Below are positions 16,312-24,341 of a DNA stretch of 64,000 nucleotides, piece after piece. A program made the translations under genes and the position numbers. Position 1 is the stretch's first letter. Each line of letters starts with the position of its first letter. The notes beneath the pieces were generated by a model, which saw nothing but the letters and a program-made list of their open reading frames with translations, did not search any database and was not told the origin of the DNA. This DNA is from JAFAHD01 sp035654355 (GTDB lineage: Bacteria; Vulcanimicrobiota; Vulcanimicrobiia; Eremiobacterales; Eremiobacteraceae): assembly GCA_035654355.1 (NCBI GenBank), contig DASRXC010000118.1, positions 1 through 64,000 on the forward strand. Direction: 5' to 3'.

Positions 16312-17082
16312 ATGAAACGACGCGAGCTTCTTCGCACTCTCGGCGCCGGGTTGCTGACATGCACGGTCTGCAGCGCTTTGCGGCCGCCATCCGCGCGCGC
16401 CGACGTGCATTGGAGCTACAGCGGCGCGGGCGGGCCCGATCATTGGGGGACGCTCGAGTCGGATTTCGCGGTCTGTGCGAGCGGTTCGCAGCAATCTCCC
16501 GTCAACATCGCCGGCGCGGTTCCGACTTCGATCGGCGAATTGGAGATCGACTACCGCCCGACGGAGCTCAAGATCCTCAACAACGGGCACACGGTACAAG
16601 TGAACTACGACGACGGCAGCACGCTCGCGGTGCGCGGCAGCGCGTACATGATCAAGCAATTCCATTTCCATACGCCGAGCGAGCACACTGTGGACGGGAA
16701 GCACGCCGACATGGAGCTGCACATCGTCCACCAGGATACGAGCAACAATTACGCGGTGCTCGGCGTGTTTATGGACGAGGGAGCGGAGAACAAGACTCTC
16801 AAGGCGATCTGGTCGGCTATGCCGTTCAAAGAGACAGGCGAAAAAACGATCACCGGCATCTGGATCAACGTCGCCGACCTGCTGCCTGCGGCGCGCGGCT
16901 ACTATGAATACACGGGCTCGCTCACGACGCCGCCGTGCTCGCAGAGCGTCCGCTGGCTGGTATTGTCGCAATCGATCACGCTTTCAAGCGCGCAGATCGC
17001 CACGTTCAGACGCGCGTTCCCGATGAATGCGCGGCCCGTGCAGCCGCTGAACTCGCGCACGATCTTCTGGCAGAAGGCCTAG
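16312..17082 (+). CDS. Alpha-type carbonic anhydrase, exported
   Basis: The 256-residue enzyme hydrates CO2 to bicarbonate outside the cytoplasm. Three zinc ligands are visible: His118 and His120 in KQFHFHTPSEH and His137 in MELHIVH. QQSPVNI (60-66) and LTTPPCSQSVRW are family signatures. The N-terminus KRRELLRTLGAGLL has a twin-arginine pair followed by a hydrophobic core, so it may use Tat. ATG 16312 has AAAGGAG upstream. The insertion between trmD and rplS suggests local gain. Confidence 0.94.
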   Translation: MKRRELLRTLGAGLLTCTVCSALRPPSARADVHWSYSGAGGPDHWGTLESDFAVCASGSQQSPVNIAGAVPTSIGELEIDYRPTELKILNNGHTVQVNYDDGSTLAVRGSAYMIKQFHFHTPSEHTVDGKHADMELHIVHQDTSNNYAVLGVFMDEGAENKTLKAIWSAMPFKETGEKTITGIWINVADLLPAARGYYEYTGSLTTPPCSQSVRWLVLSQSITLSSAQIATFRRAFPMNARPVQPLNSRTIFWQKA

Positions 17083-17107
17083 TCGCAGAGAAGGGGCATC
17101 CTGCTGC

Positions 17108-17137
17108 TTGCCGCCCGCTTGAACGGTGTGTTATACT
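17108..17137 (+). promoter_or_regulatory. rplS: Candidate sigma-70-type promoter for rplS
   Basis: TTGCCG (17108-17113) is separated by 18 nt from TATACT (17132-17137). Transcription would start near 17144, leaving about 90 nt of leader before rplS. The spacing and -10 fit are reasonable; this is a sequence inference. Confidence 0.5.
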
Positions 17138-17172
17138 TGTCTGCGTTTCGCATTTAGGCTCCAGTTCATAGC

Positions 17173-17207
17173 TGCGGCGTCGCACCTTGCGAGGACGGCG
17201 CTTTTTT
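17173..17207 (+). terminator. Hairpin with T-run in the rplS leader
   Basis: A GC-rich imperfect hairpin, including TCGCA / TGCGA around a CCT loop, is followed by six T residues (17202-17207). It can end transcription from the carbonic anhydrase gene, or act as an attenuator in the rplS leader, because the candidate promoter at 17108-17137 lies before it. Confidence 0.5.
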
Positions 17208-17232
17208 CGCGGCCCCTGAGGAACCCGTTATC

Positions 17233-17589
17233 ATGAATCTCGCCAGTATCATCGGCCAGGGAAACGCCAAGGCGCGCCCCGTCGACTTCGCGCCGGGCGA
17301 CACGGTCAAGGTGCACACGCGCGTCACCGAAGGCAATAAGGAACGCATCCAAGCGTTTGAGGGTGTGGTCGTCGAGCGCCGCCACGGCGGCCCGAACGCG
17401 ACGTTCACCGTGCGCCGGCTGTCTCACGGCGTCGGCGTCGAGCGCTCGTTCTTGATCCATTCGCCCAAGGTCGAGAAGATCGAAGTCGTACGCCGCGGCA
17501 GCGTGCGGCGCGCTAAGCTCTTCTATCTGCAAGAACGAGTCGGCAGCAAAGCCACGCGGATCCGGGAACAGAAACAAACCGCGCAGTGA
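17233..17589 (+). CDS. rplS: Large ribosomal subunit protein bL19
   Basis: The 118-residue protein sits at the 30S/50S interface. Diagnostic blocks are DFAPGDTVKVHTRVTEGNKERIQAFEGVVV and GVGVERSFLIHSPKVEKIEVVRRGSVRRAKLFYLQE (quoted in part by position 20-105). ATG 17233 begins MNLASIIG. Its stop overlaps the lepB start (GTGA), so signal peptidase is co-expressed. Confidence 0.97.
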   Translation: MNLASIIGQGNAKARPVDFAPGDTVKVHTRVTEGNKERIQAFEGVVVERRHGGPNATFTVRRLSHGVGVERSFLIHSPKVEKIEVVRRGSVRRAKLFYLQERVGSKATRIREQKQTAQ

Positions 17590-18278
17590 GCCCGGGGGCG
17601 CTCCTTCTCATCATCGGGCTGTTGTTGGTGGCGCGGGTCGTCATCGGCGTTCGCCCGGTCACTGTTCCCGACGACAAGCAGCGCTTGGTCGTGCGCGAGT
17701 ATCTCGATGCGTTCATCGTCGCTGGAATCGTCGCGCTCGTCCTCATGCAGTTCGTGGTTCGCACGTTTTGGATCCCATCGGGTTCGATGCTACCGACGCT
17801 CGATATCAACGACGTCCTCCTTGCGAACGAGCTGCAGTATCGGCTCTCGAATCCGAAGGACGGGCAAGTCGCGGTGTTCGCGCCGCCGCCGCAATTGGGC
17901 ACGACCGACTTCATCAAACGCGTCATGGCGGTGCCTGGTGACACGATAAAGATAAAAGACGGCGTCGTCGTCCGCAACGGTGAGAAACTCGAAGAGCCGT
18001 ATGTCGCCAAAGGCAACCATCCGAACTACGACCTCGAGATCAAGAATTACGGCATCTATGTCGATGGCATGCCGCTAGACCCGCAACGCTCGCAGGTTCC
18101 ACCGAAGTCCGCCTGGCAGGCGCCCGACCGAGTGCCCGCAGGCTACTACGTGATGCTAGGCGACAATCGCAACGATTCGGACGACAGCCACCTGTGGGGT
18201 TTCTTGCGGCGCGATCAATTCGTCGGCCATGCGTTTTTTGTGTTCTGGCCTCCCAAACGCGTCGGAACTCTGAAGTAA
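17586..18278 (+). CDS. lepB: Signal peptidase I (first copy)
   Basis: The 230-residue membrane protease removes signal peptides. The catalytic Ser67 is in WIPSGSMLPTL and Lys111 in TTDFIKRVMAVPGDT; the C-terminal box GDNRNDSDDSHLWGFL is intact. Two hydrophobic segments (about residues 5-20 and 43-58) precede the catalytic domain. The GTG start overlaps the rplS stop by 4 nt. A second, diverged copy lies at 19937-20683. Confidence 0.95.
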   Translation: MSPGALLLIIGLLLVARVVIGVRPVTVPDDKQRLVVREYLDAFIVAGIVALVLMQFVVRTFWIPSGSMLPTLDINDVLLANELQYRLSNPKDGQVAVFAPPPQLGTTDFIKRVMAVPGDTIKIKDGVVVRNGEKLEEPYVAKGNHPNYDLEIKNYGIYVDGMPLDPQRSQVPPKSAWQAPDRVPAGYYVMLGDNRNDSDDSHLWGFLRRDQFVGHAFFVFWPPKRVGTLK

Positions 18279-18361
18279 CTGGGTACGTTGTTTGGTGTGT
18301 GCCGAGGTGGGCGCAAGCGCTGACAGCGCTTGAAAGCTCGGCAGCACCCCGGAGGAACTAC

Positions 18362-18688
18362 ATGCGTACCCTTATCGTGCTCGCGGCCGCGCTGATCGCG
18401 TCCGCCGCGTTCGTCAGTTCGACCGCCGCACCGGCACGCGCGAACATCAATTCTTATTGGACCGGCACCATCACACACGTCTCGACCGAGAATCTCAAGG
18501 TCAAGAACAAGGCGGGCGATGAGCTCAGCTTTTTGATCGTGCCCAAGTTCAAGAACGTCTGGTCGGACGACGGCAAGACGACCTACCAAATGTCGTACCT
18601 CAAACCCGGCATGGAAGTGAAAGTGACCTACGACCAAAAGGCGCTTGGCGCGCGCCACGCCGACAAGATCGTCGTCCTAAAGTCGTAA
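18362..18688 (+). CDS. Small exported protein of unknown function
   Basis: The 108-residue protein has a clear signal peptide (LIVLAAALIASAAFVSSTAAPARA) and a predicted small beta-rich domain (TGTITHVSTENLKVKNKAGDELSFLIVP, in part). This looks like a small OB-like or DUF5666-type fold, but I cannot name a family. GGAGG lies 6-7 nt before the ATG. It stands alone between lepB and the convergent MFS gene. Confidence 0.75.
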   Translation: MRTLIVLAAALIASAAFVSSTAAPARANINSYWTGTITHVSTENLKVKNKAGDELSFLIVPKFKNVWSDDGKTTYQMSYLKPGMEVKVTYDQKALGARHADKIVVLKS

Positions 18689-18738
18689 CCAGCTAACTTC
18701 CCCGAATGTGCGGCGCCGGCATGTGGCGCCGCCGTCGG

Positions 18739-19965
18739 TTATCGGCTTTCGTCGCGCAGAGCCGCGAAGATCGACGCCCCGAGCGCGATGATCAAAAAGC
18801 CGAACGTCGAGACGATGACCGGCAAACGCGGCCCGTGCAGGTCCGCAAGCGAGCCGCCGATCAGCGTGCCGGGCACGACGCCGATGAGCGCGATCAGCCG
18901 GACTGCCGCGAACACGCGGCCGATCTTCTCGTGCGGCGTGATGCGTATGCGCCAGCTTATGATCTGCGTCGTCTCAAACGTGCCGCCAAGGTTGGCCAAC
19001 ATCCAAAAGAAGACCGCGAACCACAGACTGTGAGCGAAGACCACCGGTACGAAGATCAGACCGTCGAGCGCGTATGCGATCAGCAGTGCAGGTCCGAACC
19101 GCCAGCGCCCCGCGGTCGCGCCTCCCAGCAGCGAGCCGCCGATCGAACCGAGCGCGAGCGCGCCATACGCCAGACCTACTTGCGCGTCGCTTGCGTGGAA
19201 CTCGAGTTTGAGGAACGGGATGAATACCGCGCCGGCCATCATGCCGAAGAAGTTGAGCAAGAAGCTGCAATAGGCGACGATCCACATCACGCGATCGTCA
19301 TGCATGAAGCGGAAACCCTCGACGATGTCCGCCCAGATCTCCCGCATCGAGGGCGGAGCGCCGGGTTGGTCGGGGCCCATGGTCGGCACTAGCGCCAGCG
19401 AGACCTGCGACGTCAAATACGTCAGCGAGTTCGCCACGAGCGCCGGCAGCGGACCGCCGAGCGAGAAGAGCAGCCCGCCGAGCGGCGGCGCGACGAGATT
19501 CGATGTCTGCTCGACAGCGAGCAAGGCCGCGACCGCGCGCCCCGAACGCGCGGTACCGACCAAGTATGGGATGCTCGCGGACTGACCACCTAAGAAGATC
19601 GCGGCGGCGATCGAGACGACGACGATTCCGGTATAGAGCACCCACAACGTCAATGCGTGGCGCCAGTAGAGGAACGCGAAGAGTCCGATGACCGCAAAAC
19701 GCACGAAGTCGCAGGCGATCATCAAACGCCGCCGGTCGAGCCGGTCGGCGAGCGAGCCACCGACGAGCCCGAACAACGAGAATGGCAGAAACTCGAGCGC
19801 GTATGTGACGCCGAGCCACAGTCCGGAGCCGGTGAGATCGAAGACGAGCAGCGGAATGGCGAGCGTGCGTAGGCCGTCGCCGAGATAGCTCAGCAATTGG
19901 CCCGAGAAATACAGTGAAAAACTACGCTCAGCAAAAATGCTGCGCGTGGTATCCGCACGCGCCAT
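18739..19965 (-). CDS. MFS transporter
   Basis: The 408-residue protein has about 12 membrane segments. The motif-A-like loop GGSLADRLDRRRLM lies after TM2, and a second-half equivalent GGSLADLHGPRLPV occurs near residue 375. The N-terminus (FAERSFSLYFSGQLLSYLGDGL) matches the MFS_3/enterobactin-exporter branch, which suggests efflux. The substrate is unknown. Its 5' end overlaps the longest possible frame of the divergent second lepB by 29 nt. Confidence 0.9.
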   Translation of the reverse strand: MARADTTRSIFAERSFSLYFSGQLLSYLGDGLRTLAIPLLVFDLTGSGLWLGVTYALEFLPFSLFGLVGGSLADRLDRRRLMIACDFVRFAVIGLFAFLYWRHALTLWVLYTGIVVVSIAAAIFLGGQSASIPYLVGTARSGRAVAALLAVEQTSNLVAPPLGGLLFSLGGPLPALVANSLTYLTSQVSLALVPTMGPDQPGAPPSMREIWADIVEGFRFMHDDRVMWIVAYCSFLLNFFGMMAGAVFIPFLKLEFHASDAQVGLAYGALALGSIGGSLLGGATAGRWRFGPALLIAYALDGLIFVPVVFAHSLWFAVFFWMLANLGGTFETTQIISWRIRITPHEKIGRVFAAVRLIALIGVVPGTLIGGSLADLHGPRLPVIVSTFGFLIIALGASIFAALRDESR

Positions 19966-20683
19966 CTCGAGGATGTTCGCGTCTCGGAACGGAACACCTC
20001 ATTCCGTGCGACAGCCGGTCCCACGCTGGCACGGGCGCGGTCAACTCGATCCGACCGCCGCATACGCCATCGTCGCCGACGCGAATGGTCTCTCAGGTCC
20101 GGCGGGCGCCGAGATCCCGGCGCCGTCGCCACTTCTGCGCACCGCCGTCCGCATTATCAAGCTCGCACTTGAAGCGTTCGCGCTGCTGGTCTTGGTGTCG
20201 CTGTTCTTCATCCGCTTGCCTCAAGTCGACGGGCACTCGATGGAGCCGCACCTGCTGGCAGGCGAGCACGTGCTCATCAACACCGCCGCGTACGACTTGC
20301 GATTCGGCTCGGGCGAACGGCCGTTGTTCGACATCGCGCTCGCACCGATCGCGCGCGGCGACGTCATCGCGTTCATGCACGCAACTGACGGGCCGCCGCA
20401 AGTCTACCTTAAGCGCGTCATCGGTCTTCCTGGCGATTCCGTCTCGATCGCGCAGGGCACCGTGTGGGTGAACGGACATCAGCTAGCCGAGCCGTATGTC
20501 GTGATGGGCGACCGCACGACGATGGCGCCGACGCGCATTCCGGCGCGCTCGGTTTTCGTGCTCGGCGACAATCGCGGTGAATCAGACGACTCGCGCGCCT
20601 TCGGCGCGGTGCCGCGCACGGCCGTGATCGGGCGAGCCGCACTTGTCGTATGGCCGCTCAACCGTGCCGCACGCATCCGGTAA
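19937..20683 (+). CDS. lepB: Signal peptidase I (second copy)
   Basis: The protein has up to 248 residues. The catalytic Ser101 is in VDGHSMEPHLLAGE and Lys159 in VYLKRVIGLPGDS; GDNRGESDDSRAFG is the C-terminal box. One membrane helix (LALEAFALLVLVSLFFI) precedes the active site. An ATG at 19973 would avoid overlapping the divergent MFS gene and is plausible; no strong ribosome binding site decides between them. It has lower similarity to the first copy outside the motifs, so substrates may differ. It leads the rbgA-rnhB-yraN chain. Confidence 0.92.
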   Translation: MLRVVSARAISRMFASRNGTPHSVRQPVPRWHGRGQLDPTAAYAIVADANGLSGPAGAEIPAPSPLLRTAVRIIKLALEAFALLVLVSLFFIRLPQVDGHSMEPHLLAGEHVLINTAAYDLRFGSGERPLFDIALAPIARGDVIAFMHATDGPPQVYLKRVIGLPGDSVSIAQGTVWVNGHQLAEPYVVMGDRTTMAPTRIPARSVFVLGDNRGESDDSRAFGAVPRTAVIGRAALVVWPLNRAARIR

Positions 20684-21470
20684 AGAAAAAGCACAGGCGA
20701 GCTGGTTCCCCGGCCATATGGCTGCGGGATTGCGCGCGCTCGAGTCGCTGGCGACCCTCATCGATGTGGTACTGGAAGTTCGCGATGCGCGCGCTCCGGC
20801 CGCCAGCGCGGCGGCGCTGCCCGCGCGTCTGCGCGGGAAAACGCGCATGGTGCTGCTCAACCGCGCCGATCTTGCCGATGAGGCGCTGACGCGCCGGTGG
20901 CTTACATCGTTGGGCACGCGCCACGAGACGTTCGCGACGATCGGCACTCAGGCATCAAGCGTGCGCCCCGTACGCGATGCGCTTGCGCGCCTCCCGCGCC
21001 GCCGACCGACGCTGCATGTTGCGGTCATCGGCGCCCCCAACACCGGCAAGTCGTCTATCATCAACGCGTTAGCGCGGCGTAAGGCGGCGATCGCCGAAAA
21101 CCGAGCGGGCGTCACGCGGCACGTGCGCTGGCTCGCGCTGGGACCAGGCATCCAGCTCCTGGACACACCCGGAGTGCTCGCGCCGAAAATCGTCAGCCGC
21201 GACGCGGCGTGGAAGCTGGCCGCCACCGGATGCCTTCCGGAATCCGCATACGATCCGGAAGACGTCGTCGAACATCTGGCCGCGTGGCTTCGCGCGCACG
21301 GCGCAGCGCGTGCCGCAGAACAGGCCGATGTCGAGGTTTTCGCACGCGCCCGCGGGATGCTGCGGAAGGGCGGCGAAGTCGACCGCGCCGGCGCCGCGCG
21401 CAAGATCCTCACGGAACTGCGCGCCGGAACGCTTGGACGCTTCACGTTTGAAGTCCCAGACGAGGCCTAG
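20643..21470 (+). CDS. rbgA: Ribosome biogenesis GTPase (YlqF/RbgA family)
   Basis: The protein has about 275 residues and the circularly permuted GTPase order of the family: G4 LNRADL (about 75-80), then G1 GAPNTGKSSI (about 131-140) and G3 LLDTPGVL (about 172-180). WFPGHMAAGLRAL at the N-terminus is the family hallmark. RbgA acts in late 50S assembly. The TTG at 20643 overlaps lepB by 41 nt; a GTG at 20664 is an alternative. Adjacency to rnhB is widely conserved. Confidence 0.93.
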   Translation: MSYGRSTVPHASGKEKAQASWFPGHMAAGLRALESLATLIDVVLEVRDARAPAASAAALPARLRGKTRMVLLNRADLADEALTRRWLTSLGTRHETFATIGTQASSVRPVRDALARLPRRRPTLHVAVIGAPNTGKSSIINALARRKAAIAENRAGVTRHVRWLALGPGIQLLDTPGVLAPKIVSRDAAWKLAATGCLPESAYDPEDVVEHLAAWLRAHGAARAAEQADVEVFARARGMLRKGGEVDRAGAARKILTELRAGTLGRFTFEVPDEA

Positions 21471-21471
21471 C

Positions 21472-22131
21472 GTGACTCCGAAGGAACGGCAGCGCTTGCG
21501 ACGGCTGCACGCCTACGAACGCGCCGCTTGGGAAGGCGGCGCGCGTTTCATCTGCGGCATTGACGAGGTCGGGCGCGGTCCGCTTGCCGGTCCCGTCGTC
21601 GCCTGCGCAGTCGTCATCGAGCAGCCTCTTCGTCTTGAATTCCTCAAAGACAGCAAGCTCGTCACTGAATTGCGGCGCGCTGAGCTCGACGTCAGCATCC
21701 GCGAGCAAGCTGTGTGCGTTTCGCTGGGCTGGGTCGACCATGAGGAGATCGACCGCATCAACATCCTTGCCGCGACCAAGCTCGCGATGAACCGCGCGAT
21801 CGCAGGGTTGGCTCAAGCGCCCTGCCGCGTGCTCATCGATGCGCTATCCATCCCTGGTTGCCCCTATCCGCAGACGCCGATCATCGGCGGAGACCGCAAG
21901 TCGGCAGCGATCGCCGCGGCGAGCATCGTTGCCAAAGTCGCGCGCGACGCGCACATGACCGCGATGGACGCTCTGTATCCGGGCTACGGTTTCGCCGAGC
22001 ACAAAGGATACAGCACGTCATCGCATTTCGATGCGCTCGACCGGCTCGGACCGTGCACGATTCATCGCCGATCCTTTATGCCTGTCGTCTCGCCCCGGCT
22101 GAGGTTCGTGTACGAGGCGGGCGCCTCGTGA
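21472..22131 (+). CDS. rnhB: Ribonuclease HII
   Basis: The 219-residue enzyme removes RNA, including single ribonucleotides, from DNA duplexes. The catalytic pair Asp31-Glu32 lies in ICGIDEVGRGPLAGPVV, with further acidic residues in VLIDALS and the block DRKSAAIAAASIVAKVARD. I chose GTG 21472, one base after the rbgA stop and with GAGG 6 nt upstream. The frame is open back to 21310 only because rbgA is GC-rich. Confidence 0.95.
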   Translation: MTPKERQRLRRLHAYERAAWEGGARFICGIDEVGRGPLAGPVVACAVVIEQPLRLEFLKDSKLVTELRRAELDVSIREQAVCVSLGWVDHEEIDRINILAATKLAMNRAIAGLAQAPCRVLIDALSIPGCPYPQTPIIGGDRKSAAIAAASIVAKVARDAHMTAMDALYPGYGFAEHKGYSTSSHFDALDRLGPCTIHRRSFMPVVSPRLRFVYEAGAS

Positions 22132-22505
22132 CGCGAGCCGCGGCTGGCGCGACTGCCAGCGGAAACCGTGCCGAACAAGCGGCAGCGGAATTCTTGCAAG
22201 CTCGCGGCTATCACATCCTCGAGCGCAAGTTCCGCTGTCGCGGCGGCGAGATCGATCTCATCGCGCTCGACGGCAGCACGCTCGTCTTCATCGAGGTCAA
22301 GTTGCGCCGTACCTTGCAGCGCGGCGCGCCGATCGAAGCGGTCACACCCGTCAAGCAAGCACGCGTCATGCGCGCCGCGCAATCGTACCTCGCCTATTGC
22401 GGCCGCGTGTTCGCGCGCATCCGTTTCGATGTCATCAGCGTGATGCGTACCTCGGCGCGCAGCGAGATCACCCACTTCAAGGCCGCGTTTCCACCCACAC
22501 GATGA
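22128..22505 (+). CDS. YraN/UPF0102 family endonuclease-like protein
   Basis: The 125-residue protein has the restriction-endonuclease-like fold of UPF0102. Its motif GGEIDLIALDGSTLVFIEVKLR carries the Asp and Glu-x-Lys of a PD-(D/E)XK site. The N-terminal helix (GNRAEQAAAEFLQARGYHILERKFR) is typical. GTG 22128 overlaps the rnhB stop (GTGA). rnhB-yraN adjacency is common. The physiological role is not settled. Confidence 0.9.
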   Translation: MTRAAAGATASGNRAEQAAAEFLQARGYHILERKFRCRGGEIDLIALDGSTLVFIEVKLRRTLQRGAPIEAVTPVKQARVMRAAQSYLAYCGRVFARIRFDVISVMRTSARSEITHFKAAFPPTR

Positions 22506-23512
22506 CGCTTGAGAACGGCGCCGTCCTCGCAGACCGCTATCGGATCGTCGAGCGTATTGGCTCGGGCGGCATGGGCGAGGTGTTCCGCGGCTACGATCAC
22601 GGTCTCGAACGCGATGTCGCGATCAAGGTGCTCGCCGAGCACTCTGACGAGGTCAACCGTCGTTTCCTCGCCGAGGCGCAGGCGATGGCGCGCCTCAACC
22701 ATCCGAACATCGTCGCGGTGTATGACGTCGGCATGGATGGAACGGCTTCGTACATCATCATGGAATACGTGCGCGGTTCGACGATCCGGCACATCGACCG
22801 GCGTGCTCTGACGATCGCGCAAGCCACGGACCTCGTGCAGCAGCTCGTGGCCGCACTGAAATTCGCACACGATCACGACGTCGTGCATCGCGACATCAAG
22901 CCGGGTAACGTCATCGTCGGAGAAGATGGCGTGGTCAAGGTGACCGACTTTGGGTTGGCGCGGCGCATGTCCGATGTCGGTAATCTGTCGCAGAGCAGCG
23001 AAATCGTCGGCACGGTCGCGTATCTTCCGCCCGAGCGCTTCATGGGAAAGACCGGCGACCGGTCGAGCGATCTGTATTCAGTCGGCGTTTTGCTATACGA
23101 ATTGGTCACAGGAACGCTGCCGTTCGTCGAAGCATCCGAAGATCTGGTGTCGACGATGATCGCACACGTCAACGAGGTTCCGCGTCCGCCGCGGCTGCTC
23201 AATCCCGCGGTACCCGCAGAGGTCGATCGCATTATCGCGCGCTTGCTCGAAGCGGAGCCCGCGCGCCGCTTCCCGGACGCCGGCGCGCTCGGCGCCGCGC
23301 TGCGCTCCGCACGCGAGCGCGGCGGTTCAGGTTGGTCGTCGACTTTGCCGCCCGCCGCGGCGCTTACCATCACGGCGTCGCGCAGTGCGTACGCGCAAGC
23401 GCTTGCGTTGATGGAACGAGGGATCGTGACCGGACGCGAGGGCGACGCGGACGCCGCCGAACGCAGCTATCGCGCGGCGATCGACGCGCTCGCAGAGGAC
23501 GGCGATCGATGA
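22502..23512 (+). CDS. Serine/threonine protein kinase (PknB/Hanks type)
   Basis: The 336-residue protein has a complete kinase domain: Gly loop IGSGGMGEVF (19-28), Lys42 in VAIKVL, catalytic VVHRDIKPGNV (HRD 128-130), DFG 148-150 and VGTVAYLPPERF. After the kinase domain there is a short helical C-terminal tail that may hold one TPR-like repeat (about 295-335). No membrane helix is seen, unlike PknB, so it is probably cytosolic. ATGA overlaps link it to yraN and to the next gene. It may act with the Usp and LolA-like genes downstream. Confidence 0.94.
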   Translation: MTLENGAVLADRYRIVERIGSGGMGEVFRGYDHGLERDVAIKVLAEHSDEVNRRFLAEAQAMARLNHPNIVAVYDVGMDGTASYIIMEYVRGSTIRHIDRRALTIAQATDLVQQLVAALKFAHDHDVVHRDIKPGNVIVGEDGVVKVTDFGLARRMSDVGNLSQSSEIVGTVAYLPPERFMGKTGDRSSDLYSVGVLLYELVTGTLPFVEASEDLVSTMIAHVNEVPRPPRLLNPAVPAEVDRIIARLLEAEPARRFPDAGALGAALRSARERGGSGWSSTLPPAAALTITASRSAYAQALALMERGIVTGREGDADAAERSYRAAIDALAEDGDR

Positions 23513-23730
23513 CCATCAACTCGCCGGGCCGAATGCGCTTCAAGGTCTTCACCTCGTTCGCGCTCGCCGCGCTGGGCCTCATCGCGCTCGTGCGATTGTT
23601 TTCGATCGCGCCGCCTTCACACACCACGATCGCCGCATACGCGATCTTAGTGGTGCTGGTCGGTGCATCGGCGTGGCGCGGCCTCATCTACTTACGCGCG
23701 GTGCTGCACGCGCCGGTGAGCCGGCCGTGA
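23509..23730 (+). CDS. Small two-span membrane protein
   Basis: The 73-residue protein has two hydrophobic helices (VFTSFALAALGLIALVRLF in part, and IAAYAILVVLVGASAWRGLIY in part) with a short loop. I know no family. Its ATGA and GTGA overlaps with the kinase upstream and the Usp protein downstream make it a translationally coupled member of this cluster. It could anchor a partner to the membrane, which is speculation. Confidence 0.75.
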   Translation: MTINSPGRMRFKVFTSFALAALGLIALVRLFSIAPPSHTTIAAYAILVVLVGASAWRGLIYLRAVLHAPVSRP

Positions 23731-24341
23731 CGCTCGAGCCGCTCGGCGTGCTCGTGGCGTTCGTGATCGTCGGCGCGGTCGCGTCGACGCTTTACTGGAT
23801 GCTGCACCCGGCGCTCAGCCGGTCGGCCATCATCGCGCAGACGGCCTCGACCCAAGCAAGCGAGATCTCGGGCAAAGTGCTCGTTGTGTTCTCCGCCGAT
23901 ATCAACTCGCTCGTGCTCATGGCGCTTGCCGCCCGCATGGCCAAGCGCGAACACGCTACCCTCGTCGCCATCTATGTCATCGAGGTGCCGTACACGCTGC
24001 CGATCGAGGCCGAGCTGCCTCAAGTCGAACGCCGAGCGCTCGACTCGCTCAATGCCGCTGAGGAAGTCGCCCGCAAGGCGGGTGTCGACATTGAAACTCG
24101 CATGATTCGCGACCGCCAAACCGGAACCGGCGTCATCCGGGCTGCGCAAGAGGAAGGCGCTAGCCTTATCGTCATGGGCACGTACCGCGAGCACGGGTAT
24201 GCCGGCGCGCCGTTAGCCAAAGCGATCGAGTTCGTGACGACCCACTCGACCACTGACGTGCTCATCGGCGTGTCAAGCATCGATACTAAGAGCATGCTCA
24301 GCGTTGCGTCGGACACGGGCGACAAAGGGGGCAATCGATGA
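23727..24341 (+). CDS. Membrane-anchored universal stress protein
   Basis: The 204-residue protein begins with one membrane helix (GVLVAFVIVGAVASTLYWML in part, about 7-26) and continues as a UspA domain (about 50-190). The domain has a beta strand KVLVVFSADINSL and the C-terminal block EEGASLIVMGTYREHGYAGAPLAKAIEFV. The canonical ATP-binding GxxGx9GS is only partly present. GTG 23727 overlaps the preceding stop. The membrane anchor is unusual for Usp. Confidence 0.83.
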   Translation: MTLEPLGVLVAFVIVGAVASTLYWMLHPALSRSAIIAQTASTQASEISGKVLVVFSADINSLVLMALAARMAKREHATLVAIYVIEVPYTLPIEAELPQVERRALDSLNAAEEVARKAGVDIETRMIRDRQTGTGVIRAAQEEGASLIVMGTYREHGYAGAPLAKAIEFVTTHSTTDVLIGVSSIDTKSMLSVASDTGDKGGNR

